Shown here: in pieces, positions 42,022 through 51,358 of the stretch
Numbering within the stretch: position 1 is the stretch's first letter
Layout of the letters: every line of letters starts with the position of its first letter
Source of the DNA: Alphaproteobacteria bacterium UBA6178
Lineage (GTDB): Bacteria > Pseudomonadota > Alphaproteobacteria > Rickettsiales > UBA3002
Length of the DNA: 64,000 nt
Assembly: GCA_002422205.1 (NCBI GenBank)
Contig: DITS01000033.1
Span: 6,396-70,395, forward strand
Reading direction: 5' to 3'
Position numbers and translations under genes: made by a program
Notes under the pieces: model-generated
What the model was told of the DNA's origin: nothing
Seen by the model: the letters and a program-made list of their open reading frames with translations, nothing else
The model's database searches: none

Positions 42022-43477
42022 TTTATTGGCGCTGTCATCGGTTGATGCGAGTGTGGAAGGGGATATGGCGGTGCAGATTCACTCGATCACCTCGGATTCG
42101 CGTATGGTGAGCGCGGGCGCGCTTTTTGCAGCGATTACCGGTGTGCAGCAAGATGGCGTGGCGTTTATTGATGATGCGATTCAAAAAGGCGCATCGGCGA
42201 TTATGTTGCAGCGCAAAATCGAGAAGGATAATCCGCAGCAGAATACTTTTGTGCGGGTCGATCATGTGCGGCATGCGCTGGCACGAATGGCTGCAGCATT
42301 TTATGGTGCGCAGCCAAAGCATTTGGTGGCAGTGACGGGTACGAATGGCAAAACCTCGATTGCCGAATTTTACCGTCAGTTATGGATGCTGGAAGGCAAA
42401 TTGTCGGCGTCGATCGGGACGTTGGGATTGCGCAGCAATGATGCAGAGCGCGATGCGCAATATCCAGCAAATAATACCTCGCCCGATCCGGTGATGCTAT
42501 CGCAAATGTTGGCTGATTTGGCGCAAGGCGGGGTGCAGCATGTGGCTTTGGAAGCATCGAGCCATGGGTTGGATCAATACCGGTTGGACGGGGTGAAAAT
42601 TGAGGCGGCGGCGTATAGTAATATCAGTCGTGATCATCTGGATTATCATGCGTCGATGGATGAATATTTTGCGGCGAAAACACGGCTGTTCACGCAACTG
42701 GAATGGTCGGGCAATGTGGCGGTGATTAATGCGGATGATGCGCATGCCGAGTCGCTGATGGCGTTGTGCATAACGCATGGGCGTGAGGTGCGAAGCTATG
42801 GGCATGCGGGGACGTATTTGCGTTTGCTGGAAGTGACACCAACAGCGCAGGGGCTGCATGTATCGTTGGAGATGGCAGGGCAGCCATGGCAGGGGACAAT
42901 TCCGCTGTTTGGTGCGTTTCAGGTATATAATGTGGCAGCGGCTTTGTCGCTGGCGGTCGCGAGTGGGATGAGCGTGGATCATACGCTGGCGCATATACCG
43001 CGGCTGCAAGGGGTGCGCGGGCGGATGGAATGCGTGGCGCATCATCCTGATGGCGCACCGGTATTTGTGGATTATGCGCATACACCGGATGCGTTGCAGA
43101 ATGTGTTGCAATCCTTACGCGCACATACGGCGGGGAAGCTGCATGTAGTGTTTGGTTGTGGTGGCAATCGCGATGCGGGCAAGCGCCCATTGATGGGTGA
43201 TGTTGCAGCGCAATATGCGGATGTGGTGATAGTGACGGATGATAACCCGCGCAAGGAAGAGGCGGCAGCGATTCGTGCGGCCATCATGGCTACCGTGCCG
43301 CAGGCAACAGAGATTGGTAATCGTACCCATGCGATTCGCCATGCAATAACGAAACTGGCTGCTGGCGACGTGCTGGTGGTGGCTGGAAAAGGACATGAGA
43401 CCTATCAGATAATAGGCGAAAAAAGCGAGCATTTCGATGACGCAGAACAAATAAGGGAGGCGATAGCCGCGCTATGA
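42005..43477 (+). CDS. murE: UDP-MurNAc-tripeptide synthetase MurE
   Basis: 490 residues. The ATP loop is V-T-G-T-N-G-K-T-S, followed by E-A-S-S-H-G-L-D-Q-Y-R-L and the Mur ligase C-terminal domain, in which D-N-P-R-K-E-E is the DNPR motif of enzymes that add meso-diaminopimelate. The start at 42005 is set by GGGGAGGG seven bases upstream, so the gene overlaps ftsI by 17 bases; ATG 41999 is too close to that site. Confidence 0.95.
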   Translation: MQSLTDLLALSSVDASVEGDMAVQIHSITSDSRMVSAGALFAAITGVQQDGVAFIDDAIQKGASAIMLQRKIEKDNPQQNTFVRVDHVRHALARMAAAFYGAQPKHLVAVTGTNGKTSIAEFYRQLWMLEGKLSASIGTLGLRSNDAERDAQYPANNTSPDPVMLSQMLADLAQGGVQHVALEASSHGLDQYRLDGVKIEAAAYSNISRDHLDYHASMDEYFAAKTRLFTQLEWSGNVAVINADDAHAESLMALCITHGREVRSYGHAGTYLRLLEVTPTAQGLHVSLEMAGQPWQGTIPLFGAFQVYNVAAALSLAVASGMSVDHTLAHIPRLQGVRGRMECVAHHPDGAPVFVDYAHTPDALQNVLQSLRAHTAGKLHVVFGCGGNRDAGKRPLMGDVAAQYADVVIVTDDNPRKEEAAAIRAAIMATVPQATEIGNRTHAIRHAITKLAAGDVLVVAGKGHETYQIIGEKSEHFDDAEQIREAIAAL

Positions 43478-44895
43478 AACATTTATGGACCATGCAGGAG
43501 GTGGCGCAGGCCACCCAAGGAAAAGGTGGCAGCGACTGGGCTGCGACCGGAGTGAGTATTGACAGCCGAAAGGTGCAGTCCGGAGATATTTTTATTGCAC
43601 TCAAAGGTGCAGCATTTGATGGGCATGATTATGTGGCCCAAGCGCTGGCATCGGGTGCGGTGGCGGCGATTGTGAGCCATGTTCCGCAGGGTGTGGATGT
43701 GGCAACGCTGATGCTGGTGGCCGATACGGAAAAGGCGTTGCAGGATTTGGGTATTGCTGCGCGCAAGCGAAGCCATGCAAGGGTGATTGGCGTGACAGGT
43801 AGCATCGGTAAAACCGGCTGCAAGGAAATGCTGAAAGTGGCGCTGGCAACAGCGGGGAAAGTGCATGCGACTTCGGGCAATTATAATAATCATCTGGGTG
43901 TGCCGTTGACATTGGCGACGATGCCGCGCGATACGGAGATTGCCATTTTTGAAATGGGCATGAACCATGCGGGCGAGATTTCGCAATTGTCGAAATGGGT
44001 GAAACCGCATGTGGCAGTGATTACGACAGTCGAGGCCGCGCATATAGAATTTTTTGAAAATATTGACGCGATTGCGAATGCGAAAGCGGAGATTTTTGAT
44101 GGAATGGGCGGCGCTGGTGTGGCGGTGCTGAATATTGATAACCCACAATTTTTGCGGCTGCAGAAGCATGCGGTGACGCGTGATCTGGATCGGGTATTGT
44201 CGTTTGGCGCGTCGGATGATGCGCTGTGCCAGCTGGTGCAATATGGCATTGAGAATGTGCATTCTACCGTTGATGCGGTGATTGCGGGGACGCGTATGCA
44301 GTATCGTCTGGGCGCGATTGGCAAGCATTGGGGGTTGATGTCGGTGGCGGTGCTGGCGGTGGTGGATGCGCTGGAAGCGGATTTGCCTAAGGCCGCTGCG
44401 GCGCTAGAGTTTTTCAGTGAACCGGAAGGGCGCGGCAAAATTTCGCAGATGCAGGTGCAGGGCGGGTATTTGCGTTTGATTGATGATTGCTATAATGCAT
44501 CGCCCGCGTCGATGGTGGGTGCGTTTGAAAAAATGGCGGATTTGCGCGATGCAAGCCCCGAGCCGGTGCGTACGATTGCAGTGCTGGGGGATATGCTGGA
44601 GCTGGGTGAGCGGAGCCGCGAGCTGCATGTGGGCCTGGCTCCTACACTTGTGAATAACCATATTGATCTGGTATTTGCTGCTGGTGAATTTATGAAACAG
44701 CTTTATGATGCGTTGCCGGAATCGATGCGCGGGGATTATGATAAAACCGCAGCAGGGCTTGCACCCAAAGTGGTCGGGCGCCTGCAGCATCAGGATTTGG
44801 TATTGATTAAAGGATCGAATGGCAGCCGTATGCGTGATGTGAAAAATGCGATTGAGCATAACGCGCAAAAGCTGGAAGAACGGAAGGACGCGTAA
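43474..44895 (+). CDS. murF: UDP-MurNAc-pentapeptide synthetase MurF
   Basis: 473 residues. The ATP loop is V-T-G-S-I-G-K-T-G, with N-Y-N-N-H-L-G-V-P-L-T-L, E-M-G-M-N-H-A-G-E-I and D-D-C-Y-N-A-S-P-A-S-M. It adds D-Ala-D-Ala to the UDP-MurNAc tripeptide. It overlaps murE by ATGA and abuts mraY without a gap. Confidence 0.96.
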   Translation: MKHLWTMQEVAQATQGKGGSDWAATGVSIDSRKVQSGDIFIALKGAAFDGHDYVAQALASGAVAAIVSHVPQGVDVATLMLVADTEKALQDLGIAARKRSHARVIGVTGSIGKTGCKEMLKVALATAGKVHATSGNYNNHLGVPLTLATMPRDTEIAIFEMGMNHAGEISQLSKWVKPHVAVITTVEAAHIEFFENIDAIANAKAEIFDGMGGAGVAVLNIDNPQFLRLQKHAVTRDLDRVLSFGASDDALCQLVQYGIENVHSTVDAVIAGTRMQYRLGAIGKHWGLMSVAVLAVVDALEADLPKAAAALEFFSEPEGRGKISQMQVQGGYLRLIDDCYNASPASMVGAFEKMADLRDASPEPVRTIAVLGDMLELGERSRELHVGLAPTLVNNHIDLVFAAGEFMKQLYDALPESMRGDYDKTAAGLAPKVVGRLQHQDLVLIKGSNGSRMRDVKNAIEHNAQKLEERKDA

Positions 44896-45981
44896 ATGCT
44901 CTATAATCTGCTGGTGCCGTATGCTGACCAGTTCCAGCTGTTTAATCTGTTTCGCTATCTGACGTTTCGTAGCGGTGGCGCGGTGATGACAGCGCTGATT
45001 TTGAGTTTTCTGATCGGGCCGGCGGTGATTCGCTGGTTGCGGCTTAAGCAGTCGGGCGGGCAGCCGATTCGCGAAGACGGGCCGGAATCGCATCTGTCGA
45101 AAAAAGGCACCCCGACCATGGGCGGGCTGATGATGCTGTTCTCCGTTGGGGTTTCGACGCTGCTATGGGCTGATCTGACCAATGAGTATGTGTGGGTGGT
45201 GTTGTTTGTCACGCTGAGCTATGGCTTTATCGGCTTTAGCGATGATTATTTAAAAGTGAGAAAGAAAAACAGTAAGGGCCTGCGCGGTAAACTTAAACTG
45301 CTGGGGCAGATTGCGGTGGCGCTGGTGGCGGTGCTGTGGGTGCAGAAAATTTCGCATGATTCGCTCGATAATATGCTGGCGATTCCGTTTTTCAAAAACC
45401 TGCTGCTGGATTTAGGCTGGCTGTTTATTCCCTTTGCGATTGTGGTGATGGTGGGTGCATCGAATGCGGTGAATCTGACCGACGGGCTGGATGGGCTGGC
45501 GATTGTACCGATTATGATTGCGGCGGGCTGCTTTGCGCTGATTGCGTATCTGGTAGGCAATGCGGTTTTTGCGAATTATTTGCAGATTCTGCCGGTGCCA
45601 GGAACGGGGGAGCTGGCAGTATTTTGTGCAGCGATGATTGGAGCAGGGCTTGGATTTTTGTGGTTCAATGCGCCGCCGGCGATGGTGTTTATGGGGGATA
45701 CGGGCAGCTTGTCTTTTGGGGGTGCGCTGGGTGCAATCAGCGTGATTACCAAGCATGAGCTGGTGCTGGCGATTATCGGTGGATTGTTTGTAATGGAGGC
45801 GGTGTCGGTGATGATGCAGGTAGCGTCGTTTAAGCTTACGGGTAAGCGCGTGTTTCGCATGGCGCCGATACATCATCATTTCGAAAAGAAGGGCTGGGCC
45901 GAGCCGACGGTGGTGATTCGTTTCTGGATTATTGCGGTGATTCTGGCGTTGATTGGCCTGTCGTCGCTGAAGCTGAGATAG
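44896..45981 (+). CDS. mraY: Phospho-MurNAc-pentapeptide translocase MraY
   Basis: 361 residues, about ten transmembrane helices. Conserved loops are K-K-G-T-P-T-M-G-G, F-S-D-D-Y-L-K, N-L-T-D-G-L-D-G-L, G-D-T-G-S-L-S-F-G-G and the H-H-H-F-E-K-K-G-W active-site segment. It makes lipid I on the inner membrane. TAA of murF directly precedes its ATG. Confidence 0.97.
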   Translation: MLYNLLVPYADQFQLFNLFRYLTFRSGGAVMTALILSFLIGPAVIRWLRLKQSGGQPIREDGPESHLSKKGTPTMGGLMMLFSVGVSTLLWADLTNEYVWVVLFVTLSYGFIGFSDDYLKVRKKNSKGLRGKLKLLGQIAVALVAVLWVQKISHDSLDNMLAIPFFKNLLLDLGWLFIPFAIVVMVGASNAVNLTDGLDGLAIVPIMIAAGCFALIAYLVGNAVFANYLQILPVPGTGELAVFCAAMIGAGLGFLWFNAPPAMVFMGDTGSLSFGGALGAISVITKHELVLAIIGGLFVMEAVSVMMQVASFKLTGKRVFRMAPIHHHFEKKGWAEPTVVIRFWIIAVILALIGLSSLKLR

Positions 45982-45983
45982 TT

Positions 45984-47390
45984 ATGATTCGCTTGCCTTT
46001 TTTAGCGCAAAAACATGTAGCGGTTTTGGGGTTGGGCAAAAGCGGCATCGCAACGGTGGATGCGTTGCTGGCTAGTGATGCAATGCCCGTGGTGTGGGAC
46101 GACAAACCACAAGCGCTTGAGGATTTTGCTGCGAAATACCCGCAGGTAAAAGTGGCCGAACCTGAGGCATGGGATTGGGCGCAGGTGAGCATGGTAGTGT
46201 TATCGCCCGGCTTGCCTTACACGCATCCTGCACCCCATAAGGGCGTGTTGCTGGCGCAGCAAAACGGGGTGGAGATTGTGGGTGATATTGAGCTGCTTTA
46301 TCGCGCGCAGCCGGATGCTACCATTATTGCGATTACGGGGACGAATGGGAAATCGACAACGACGAGTCTGATTGGCCATATATTGCAGCAGGCGGGGCGT
46401 CACGTGCAGGTCGGTGGTAATCTGGGGCTGCCGGTGCTGGCATTTGAGCCGTTGGGTGCGGACGGTATTTATGTCGTGGAGTTATCATCTTATCAGCTCG
46501 ATCTGGTGCGCACGACGGTGTTTGATGTGGCGGTGCTTTTAAATCTCAGCGCCGACCATATTGACCGGCATGGCGATTTGCGCGGCTATATTGCAGCGAA
46601 GGAGCATATTTTTGAGCGTCAGGGGAATGAGCAGATTGCGATTGTCGGGGTGGATGATGCGATAAGTGAATCGCTGTGTCATAGCATGATTGAGCGGGGC
46701 ATGCAGCGTGTGATTCCGATTATGACGACGCAATCATGCGATGCAGGGATTTGGGTGGAAGACGGGCAGTTGCATAATGCACTGGCGCAGCCGGAAATGA
46801 TGATGAATTTATCGCAATGCAGCAATTTACGCGGAGAGCATAATCATCAAAATGCTGCGGCGGCTTATGCGGCCTGCTGGTCGGTGGATGTGGCGCATGC
46901 GGATATTGAAAAAGGCATGATGAGCTTTCCCGGTTTGGCGCATCGGATGCAACGTATTGCCGAGCTGGATGGGGTTGTGTGTGTGAATGACAGCAAGGCG
47001 ACCAATGCCGATGCGGCGGCGAAATCGCTGGGTAGTTATGAAGCGATATATTGGATTGCAGGCGGTGTGGCGAAAGAGGGTGGCATAGAGCCGTTGGGCC
47101 ATTATTTTCCGCGCGTGCGCAAAGCGTTTTTGATTGGTGCCGCGCAGGATGATTTTGCGGCGACGCTGGAAGGGCATGTAGGTTACGAGAAAAACGGTAC
47201 GATGGAGGCTGCATTTGCTGCAGCATTGCGTGCAGCAAAAATGGATGCGGTTGAGGGGGCAGTGATATTGTTGGCACCGGCTTGCGCATCATTTGATCAG
47301 TATCAGAATTTTGAGCAGCGCGGTGAGCATTTTGTGCGGCTGGTGATGGATGCGCAGGCGCAAAACACTGAGGCAAAATATGCAGTTTGA
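45984..47390 (+). CDS. murD: UDP-MurNAc-L-alanine--D-glutamate ligase MurD
   Basis: 468 residues: N-terminal Rossmann domain (V-L-G-L-G-K-S-G-I-A-T), ATP loop I-T-G-T-N-G-K-S-T-T, G-N-L-G, and E-L-S-S-Y-Q-L-D. The C-terminal domain has L-A-H-R-M-Q and V-N-D-S-K-A-T-N-A-D-A. It adds D-Glu to UDP-MurNAc-L-Ala. It starts two bases after mraY and overlaps ftsW by 11 bases. Confidence 0.96.
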   Translation: MIRLPFLAQKHVAVLGLGKSGIATVDALLASDAMPVVWDDKPQALEDFAAKYPQVKVAEPEAWDWAQVSMVVLSPGLPYTHPAPHKGVLLAQQNGVEIVGDIELLYRAQPDATIIAITGTNGKSTTTSLIGHILQQAGRHVQVGGNLGLPVLAFEPLGADGIYVVELSSYQLDLVRTTVFDVAVLLNLSADHIDRHGDLRGYIAAKEHIFERQGNEQIAIVGVDDAISESLCHSMIERGMQRVIPIMTTQSCDAGIWVEDGQLHNALAQPEMMMNLSQCSNLRGEHNHQNAAAAYAACWSVDVAHADIEKGMMSFPGLAHRMQRIAELDGVVCVNDSKATNADAAAKSLGSYEAIYWIAGGVAKEGGIEPLGHYFPRVRKAFLIGAAQDDFAATLEGHVGYEKNGTMEAAFAAALRAAKMDAVEGAVILLAPACASFDQYQNFEQRGEHFVRLVMDAQAQNTEAKYAV

Positions 47391-48507
47391 CCGCACCAAT
47401 TTATCGGCGATCGGGCGCTGGTGGTGGACGGTGGACCGGCCCATCTGGTTTGCGCTGTTGATGTTGATGTGTTTGGGTGCGGTGATGGTGACGGCATCGA
47501 GCCCGCCGGTAGCAGAGCGGCTTGGCTATGACGCCTTTTATTTTGTGGGGCGACAGCATGTGTTTTTGGTGTTGGCGTTGCTGGTGATGTTTACGGTGTC
47601 GCTGTTATCGGTGCCGAATGTGCGGCGGTTGGCGGTATTATTATTTCTGCTTTCGCTGGTGATGTTGCTGCTGCTGCCTTTGATTGGCTATGAGAATAAG
47701 GGTGCGACGCGGTGGTTTCGGTTTTTGGGTGTGTCGGTGCAGCCATCGGAATTTATGAAACCGGCCTTTGCGGTGGTAGTAGCATGGATGTTTTCAGAGC
47801 GGTATAAAACGATTGGTTTTCCCGGTTTTCGTATTGCGCTTGTGACCTATGCGATTGTGACGGCATTGCTGATCACGCAGCCGGATTTTGGCATGGTAGT
47901 GACGGTATCGGGCGTGTTTGGCGCGCAGTTTTTTTTAGCGGGCGTGCCCGTGGTGTGGGTGCTGGTGATGCTGGCAGCAGGTGCTATTGGTGTGGTGATG
48001 GCGTATCAGATGCTGCCGCATGTGAGCCACCGTATTGATCGGTTTTTGGACCCGTCATCGGGTGATAATTATCAGGTGGAAAAATCGCTGGAGGCATTTA
48101 AAAATGGTGGCTGGGTCGGGCAGGGGCCGGGCGAGGGGACGGTGAAGCAATTCATTCCCGATTCGCATACCGATTTTGTGTTCTCGGTTGCGGGTGAGGA
48201 ATATGGCGTGCTGGTGTGTTTGGTGATCATCGGGCTGTTTGGGTTTATTGTATTGCGCGGTTATTTGCGGCTGATGCGCGAGACCGATTTATTTATTATT
48301 ATTGCGGTGGCGGGCTTGCTGGCGCAGTTTGGTATTCAGGCGATTATCAATATGGGTGTGGCGGTGAATTTGTTGCCTGCCAAAGGGATGACGCTGCCGT
48401 TTTTATCCTATGGTGGGTCATCGTTGATTGCGATGGCGATTGGTATGGGGATGTTGCTGGCGCTTACGCGCAAGCGGTATGGGCAGTATAAGGTGAATCT
48501 GAGGTAG
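47380..48507 (+). CDS. ftsW: Septal peptidoglycan glycosyltransferase FtsW
   Basis: 375 residues with about ten transmembrane helices (SEDS family). Conserved segments are G-A-T-R-W-F-R-F-L-G-V-S-V-Q-P-S-E-F-M-K, Q-P-D-F-G, the long loop with Q-G-P-G-E-G, and L-P-F-L-S-Y-G-G-S-S. It polymerises lipid II with FtsI. The start at 47380 follows GAGG six bases upstream; the frame is open from 47350. Confidence 0.95.
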   Translation: MQFDRTNLSAIGRWWWTVDRPIWFALLMLMCLGAVMVTASSPPVAERLGYDAFYFVGRQHVFLVLALLVMFTVSLLSVPNVRRLAVLLFLLSLVMLLLLPLIGYENKGATRWFRFLGVSVQPSEFMKPAFAVVVAWMFSERYKTIGFPGFRIALVTYAIVTALLITQPDFGMVVTVSGVFGAQFFLAGVPVVWVLVMLAAGAIGVVMAYQMLPHVSHRIDRFLDPSSGDNYQVEKSLEAFKNGGWVGQGPGEGTVKQFIPDSHTDFVFSVAGEEYGVLVCLVIIGLFGFIVLRGYLRLMRETDLFIIIAVAGLLAQFGIQAIINMGVAVNLLPAKGMTLPFLSYGGSSLIAMAIGMGMLLALTRKRYGQYKVNLR

Positions 48508-48530
48508 TAGGTTTTAGGTTTTAGGTTTTA
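48503..48530. repeat. Heptad array (GGTTTTA) after ftsW
   Basis: GGTAGTA then three GGTTTTA units on a 7-bp period. The ftsW stop codon is inside the first unit. Confidence 0.85.
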
Positions 48531-48602
48531 GCTAAGTACAGATAGGCTTTGCACTCGTGGAGAGGCTATTGTAAGCATAAGGTTTCACCAGTGAACGGGT
48601 TT

Positions 48603-49754
48603 ATGCAACAGACAGGAACAGGACAAGTGATTGTGCTCGCGGCAGGCGGGACGGGTGGTCATATTTTTCCGGCAGAATCGCTGGCGGAGGCGCTGATTGC
48701 ACAAGGGCGCAAGGTGGTGCTGATTACCGATAAACGCTTCGCGGATTATGGCGCGTCGAGCTATGAAGGCGTGATCGGTGATATTCCGGTTTATTATATT
48801 CATGCCGGTGGGCTTGGTGGCGGACTGGTGAAAAAACTGTGCGGTATGGTCTGTATCGCGCTGGGGACATTGCAGGCGCGCCGCATTATGCGAAAATTAA
48901 AACCGGCGGCGGTGGTTGGGTTTGGCGGGTATCCGTCGTTCCCAACGATGCTGGCGGCAACGCAGATGAAGCTGAACACGGTGATACATGAACAGAATTC
49001 GGTGGCAGGGCGCGCGAATCGTGCGTTATGCCCCAAGGTAAAGCGGATTGCCACTTCGTATCCTAATACGCAAAGGCTGCCGGGGCAGTGTGGCAATAAG
49101 GTGCAGATGACGGGGAATCCAGTGCGGGCGGCCATTAAGGCGCTGCATCATGTGCCGTATCCGGAAGTGCAGGAAGATGGCACATTGCGGATTCTGGTGA
49201 TGGGAGGGTCGCAAGGTGCGCATGTGTTTAGTGCGGTGGTGCCGGAGGCAATTAAATTATTGCCGGAAGCGATGCGCGCGCGGGTGCGGATTGATCAGCA
49301 ATGCCGTGCGGGGGATATTGAGCCAACACGGGCGGCCTATAAAGCGATGGGGATGCAGGTGGATTTGGCACCGTTTTTTAATGATATTCCGGCTAGATTA
49401 GCGTCGGCGCATCTGGTGATTTGCCGTGCGGGTGCCTCGACCGTGGCGGAGCTGACCTGCGCGGGGCGGCCTGCGATTTTGGTGCCCTACCCGCAGGCAA
49501 CGGATAACCATCAATATCATAATGCGCAGGCGATTGAAGATGTGAGTGCGGGCTGGGTGATGCCGCAGGAAGGCTTTACGGCGCAGGCGCTGTCGGCGCG
49601 GCTTGAATCCTTTTTGAATTTGCCGCATTTGCTGCCTAAGGCGGCGGCGCAGATGCGCACGCTGGGACGTATTGACGCGGCGCAGGATCTGGCCAGGCTG
49701 GTACATGATGTTTCGGGTAATGCGCGGGAGGCGAAGCAGAATTATATTCCGTGA
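48603..49754 (+). CDS. murG: UDP-GlcNAc:lipid I GlcNAc transferase MurG
   Basis: 383 residues. The GT-B N-domain has A-A-G-G-T-G-G-H-I-F-P-A-E-S-L-A, V-G-F-G-G-Y-P-S-F-P and H-E-Q-N-S-V-A-G-R-A-N; the C-domain has G-G-S-Q-G-A and I-C-R-A-G-A-S-T-V-A-E-L. It converts lipid I to lipid II at the inner membrane. The start is uncertain: ATG 48603 is chosen on family length, while GTG at 48591 has a slightly better upstream sequence. Confidence 0.94.
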   Translation: MQQTGTGQVIVLAAGGTGGHIFPAESLAEALIAQGRKVVLITDKRFADYGASSYEGVIGDIPVYYIHAGGLGGGLVKKLCGMVCIALGTLQARRIMRKLKPAAVVGFGGYPSFPTMLAATQMKLNTVIHEQNSVAGRANRALCPKVKRIATSYPNTQRLPGQCGNKVQMTGNPVRAAIKALHHVPYPEVQEDGTLRILVMGGSQGAHVFSAVVPEAIKLLPEAMRARVRIDQQCRAGDIEPTRAAYKAMGMQVDLAPFFNDIPARLASAHLVICRAGASTVAELTCAGRPAILVPYPQATDNHQYHNAQAIEDVSAGWVMPQEGFTAQALSARLESFLNLPHLLPKAAAQMRTLGRIDAAQDLARLVHDVSGNAREAKQNYIP

Positions 49755-49780
49755 GGAGTATTGGAAGACGGGAAAGAGTC

Positions 49781-49847
49781 GTCATCCCTGCGGAAGCAGG
49801 GATCTTCATGGGAGGTGGATTAAGATTCCTGCTTTCGCAGGAATGAC
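49781..49847. repeat. Inverted pair of family A palindromes between murG and murC
   Basis: GTCATCCCTGC-ggaa-GCAGGGATC and GATTCCTGC-tttc-GCAGGAATGAC are in opposite orientation about 20 bases apart, the same arrangement as at 28178-28244. The pair could also fold on itself. Confidence 0.85.
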
Positions 49848-49885
49848 GGCAATAGAGGATAATTATAAAGCATGAAGGTAGTCGT

Positions 49886-51358
49886 ATGAACCAATCACCT
49901 ATTCGACCGTTTCCGGTTGCCAAGACCATGTCGCTGGATGTGGGGTTATTGCATTTTGTGGGGATTGGCGGCATTGGCATGAGCGGGATTGCCGAGCTGC
50001 TGCATAATCTGGGTTATCAGGTGCAGGGGTCGGACGTAGCAGAAAGCGCTAATGTGGAGCGGCTGCGCGGGTTGGGGATGCAGGTGATGGTCGGCCATGA
50101 GGCGGCGCATGTTACCGATGCGGCGGTGGTGATTATTTCCTCGGCGGTGAAGGCGACGAACCCGGAGGTGGTCGAAGCGCGCAATCTGCGTATTCCGGTG
50201 TTGCGCCGCGCGGAAATGCTGGCGGAGCTGATGCATTTGAAAATGACGGTGTCGGTGGCGGGTACGCATGGCAAGACCACGACGACGTCATTGATTAGTG
50301 CGTTATTTGAGGCGGCGGGGCGCAATCCGACGGTGATTAATGGCGGGATTATTAATGCCTATGGTACCAATGCGGTGCTGGGTAAGGGCGAGTGGATGAT
50401 TGTGGAAGCCGATGAATCGGACGGGACGTTTATTCGCATTCCGTCATCGGTGGCGGTGGTGACGAATATCGACCCTGAGCATCTTGATCATTATGGCAGC
50501 TTTGATGCGCTGCGTGCGGCGTTTAAGCAATTTCTCGATCATATTCCTTTTTATGGGTTTGGCGTGTTGTGTATGGACCATCCGGAAGTGCAGGCGCTGA
50601 TTGCGCAGATTACTGACCGGCGGATTATTACCTATGGGGTGTCGCCACAGGCCGATGTGCGCGCGGTGCAGGTGCGGCAAACGTCGAGCGGGCAGCATTA
50701 TGATGTGGAAATTACCAACCGTGCGGATGACAGTGTGCATGTGATTCGTGATGTGCATTTGCCGATGTTTGGCCAGCATAACCTGACCAATTCACTGGCG
50801 GCGATTGCGGTGGCGCATGAGCTGGGGATGCCGGACGGTGCGATTGTCAAAGGCTTTGGCAGCTTTAGTGGTGTGAAGCGGCGCTTTACCAAAACCGGCG
50901 AAGTGGGTGGCATCACGGTGATTGATGATTATGGCCATCATCCGGTGGAGATTGCGGCGACGCTGAGTAGCGCAAGGCAAGCGGTGAGCAGCAATGGCGG
51001 GCGCGTGATTGCGGTGGTGCAGCCGCATCGCTTTACGCGGTTAAAAAGCCTGTTTGATGATTTTTGCACCTGTTTTAATAATGCGGATATGGTGCTGGTA
51101 GCTGATGTGTATACGGCAGGAGAAGACCCGATTGAAGGTGCAAACCGTGATGCGCTGGTGGAGGGGATTCGTCGTCATGGGCATAAGCATGTCGCGCCGC
51201 TGGATTCGGAAGAGATGCTGGCCACACAGGTGGCGGCATTGGCTAAACCCAATGATTTTGTGGTGTGCTTAGGCGCGGGCAGTATTTCGAAATGGGCAAA
51301 CGCATTGCCGGCGCAACTTGAAAAGGTGATGGATGCAAGCCGTAAAGCCAGTGCGTGA
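49886..51358 (+). CDS. murC: UDP-MurNAc--L-alanine ligase MurC
   Basis: 490 residues. N-terminal F-V-G-I-G-G-I-G-M-S-G-I-A-E-L, ATP loop V-A-G-T-H-G-K-T-T-T, E-A-D-E-S-D-G-T-F, and D-D-Y-G-H-H-P-V-E-I with Q-P-H-R-F-T-R in the C-terminal domain. It adds the first L-Ala to UDP-MurNAc. It overlaps murB by 26 bases. Confidence 0.96.
   Translation: MNQSPIRPFPVAKTMSLDVGLLHFVGIGGIGMSGIAELLHNLGYQVQGSDVAESANVERLRGLGMQVMVGHEAAHVTDAAVVIISSAVKATNPEVVEARNLRIPVLRRAEMLAELMHLKMTVSVAGTHGKTTTTSLISALFEAAGRNPTVINGGIINAYGTNAVLGKGEWMIVEADESDGTFIRIPSSVAVVTNIDPEHLDHYGSFDALRAAFKQFLDHIPFYGFGVLCMDHPEVQALIAQITDRRIITYGVSPQADVRAVQVRQTSSGQHYDVEITNRADDSVHVIRDVHLPMFGQHNLTNSLAAIAVAHELGMPDGAIVKGFGSFSGVKRRFTKTGEVGGITVIDDYGHHPVEIAATLSSARQAVSSNGGRVIAVVQPHRFTRLKSLFDDFCTCFNNADMVLVADVYTAGEDPIEGANRDALVEGIRRHGHKHVAPLDSEEMLATQVAALAKPNDFVVCLGAGSISKWANALPAQLEKVMDASRKASA

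Noticed and set aside
42497..43190. Reverse-strand frames rich in His, Arg and Pro across murE (similar ones in murF, ftsI and recN)
   Set aside because: These are antisense artefacts of the biased codon use in dcw genes.
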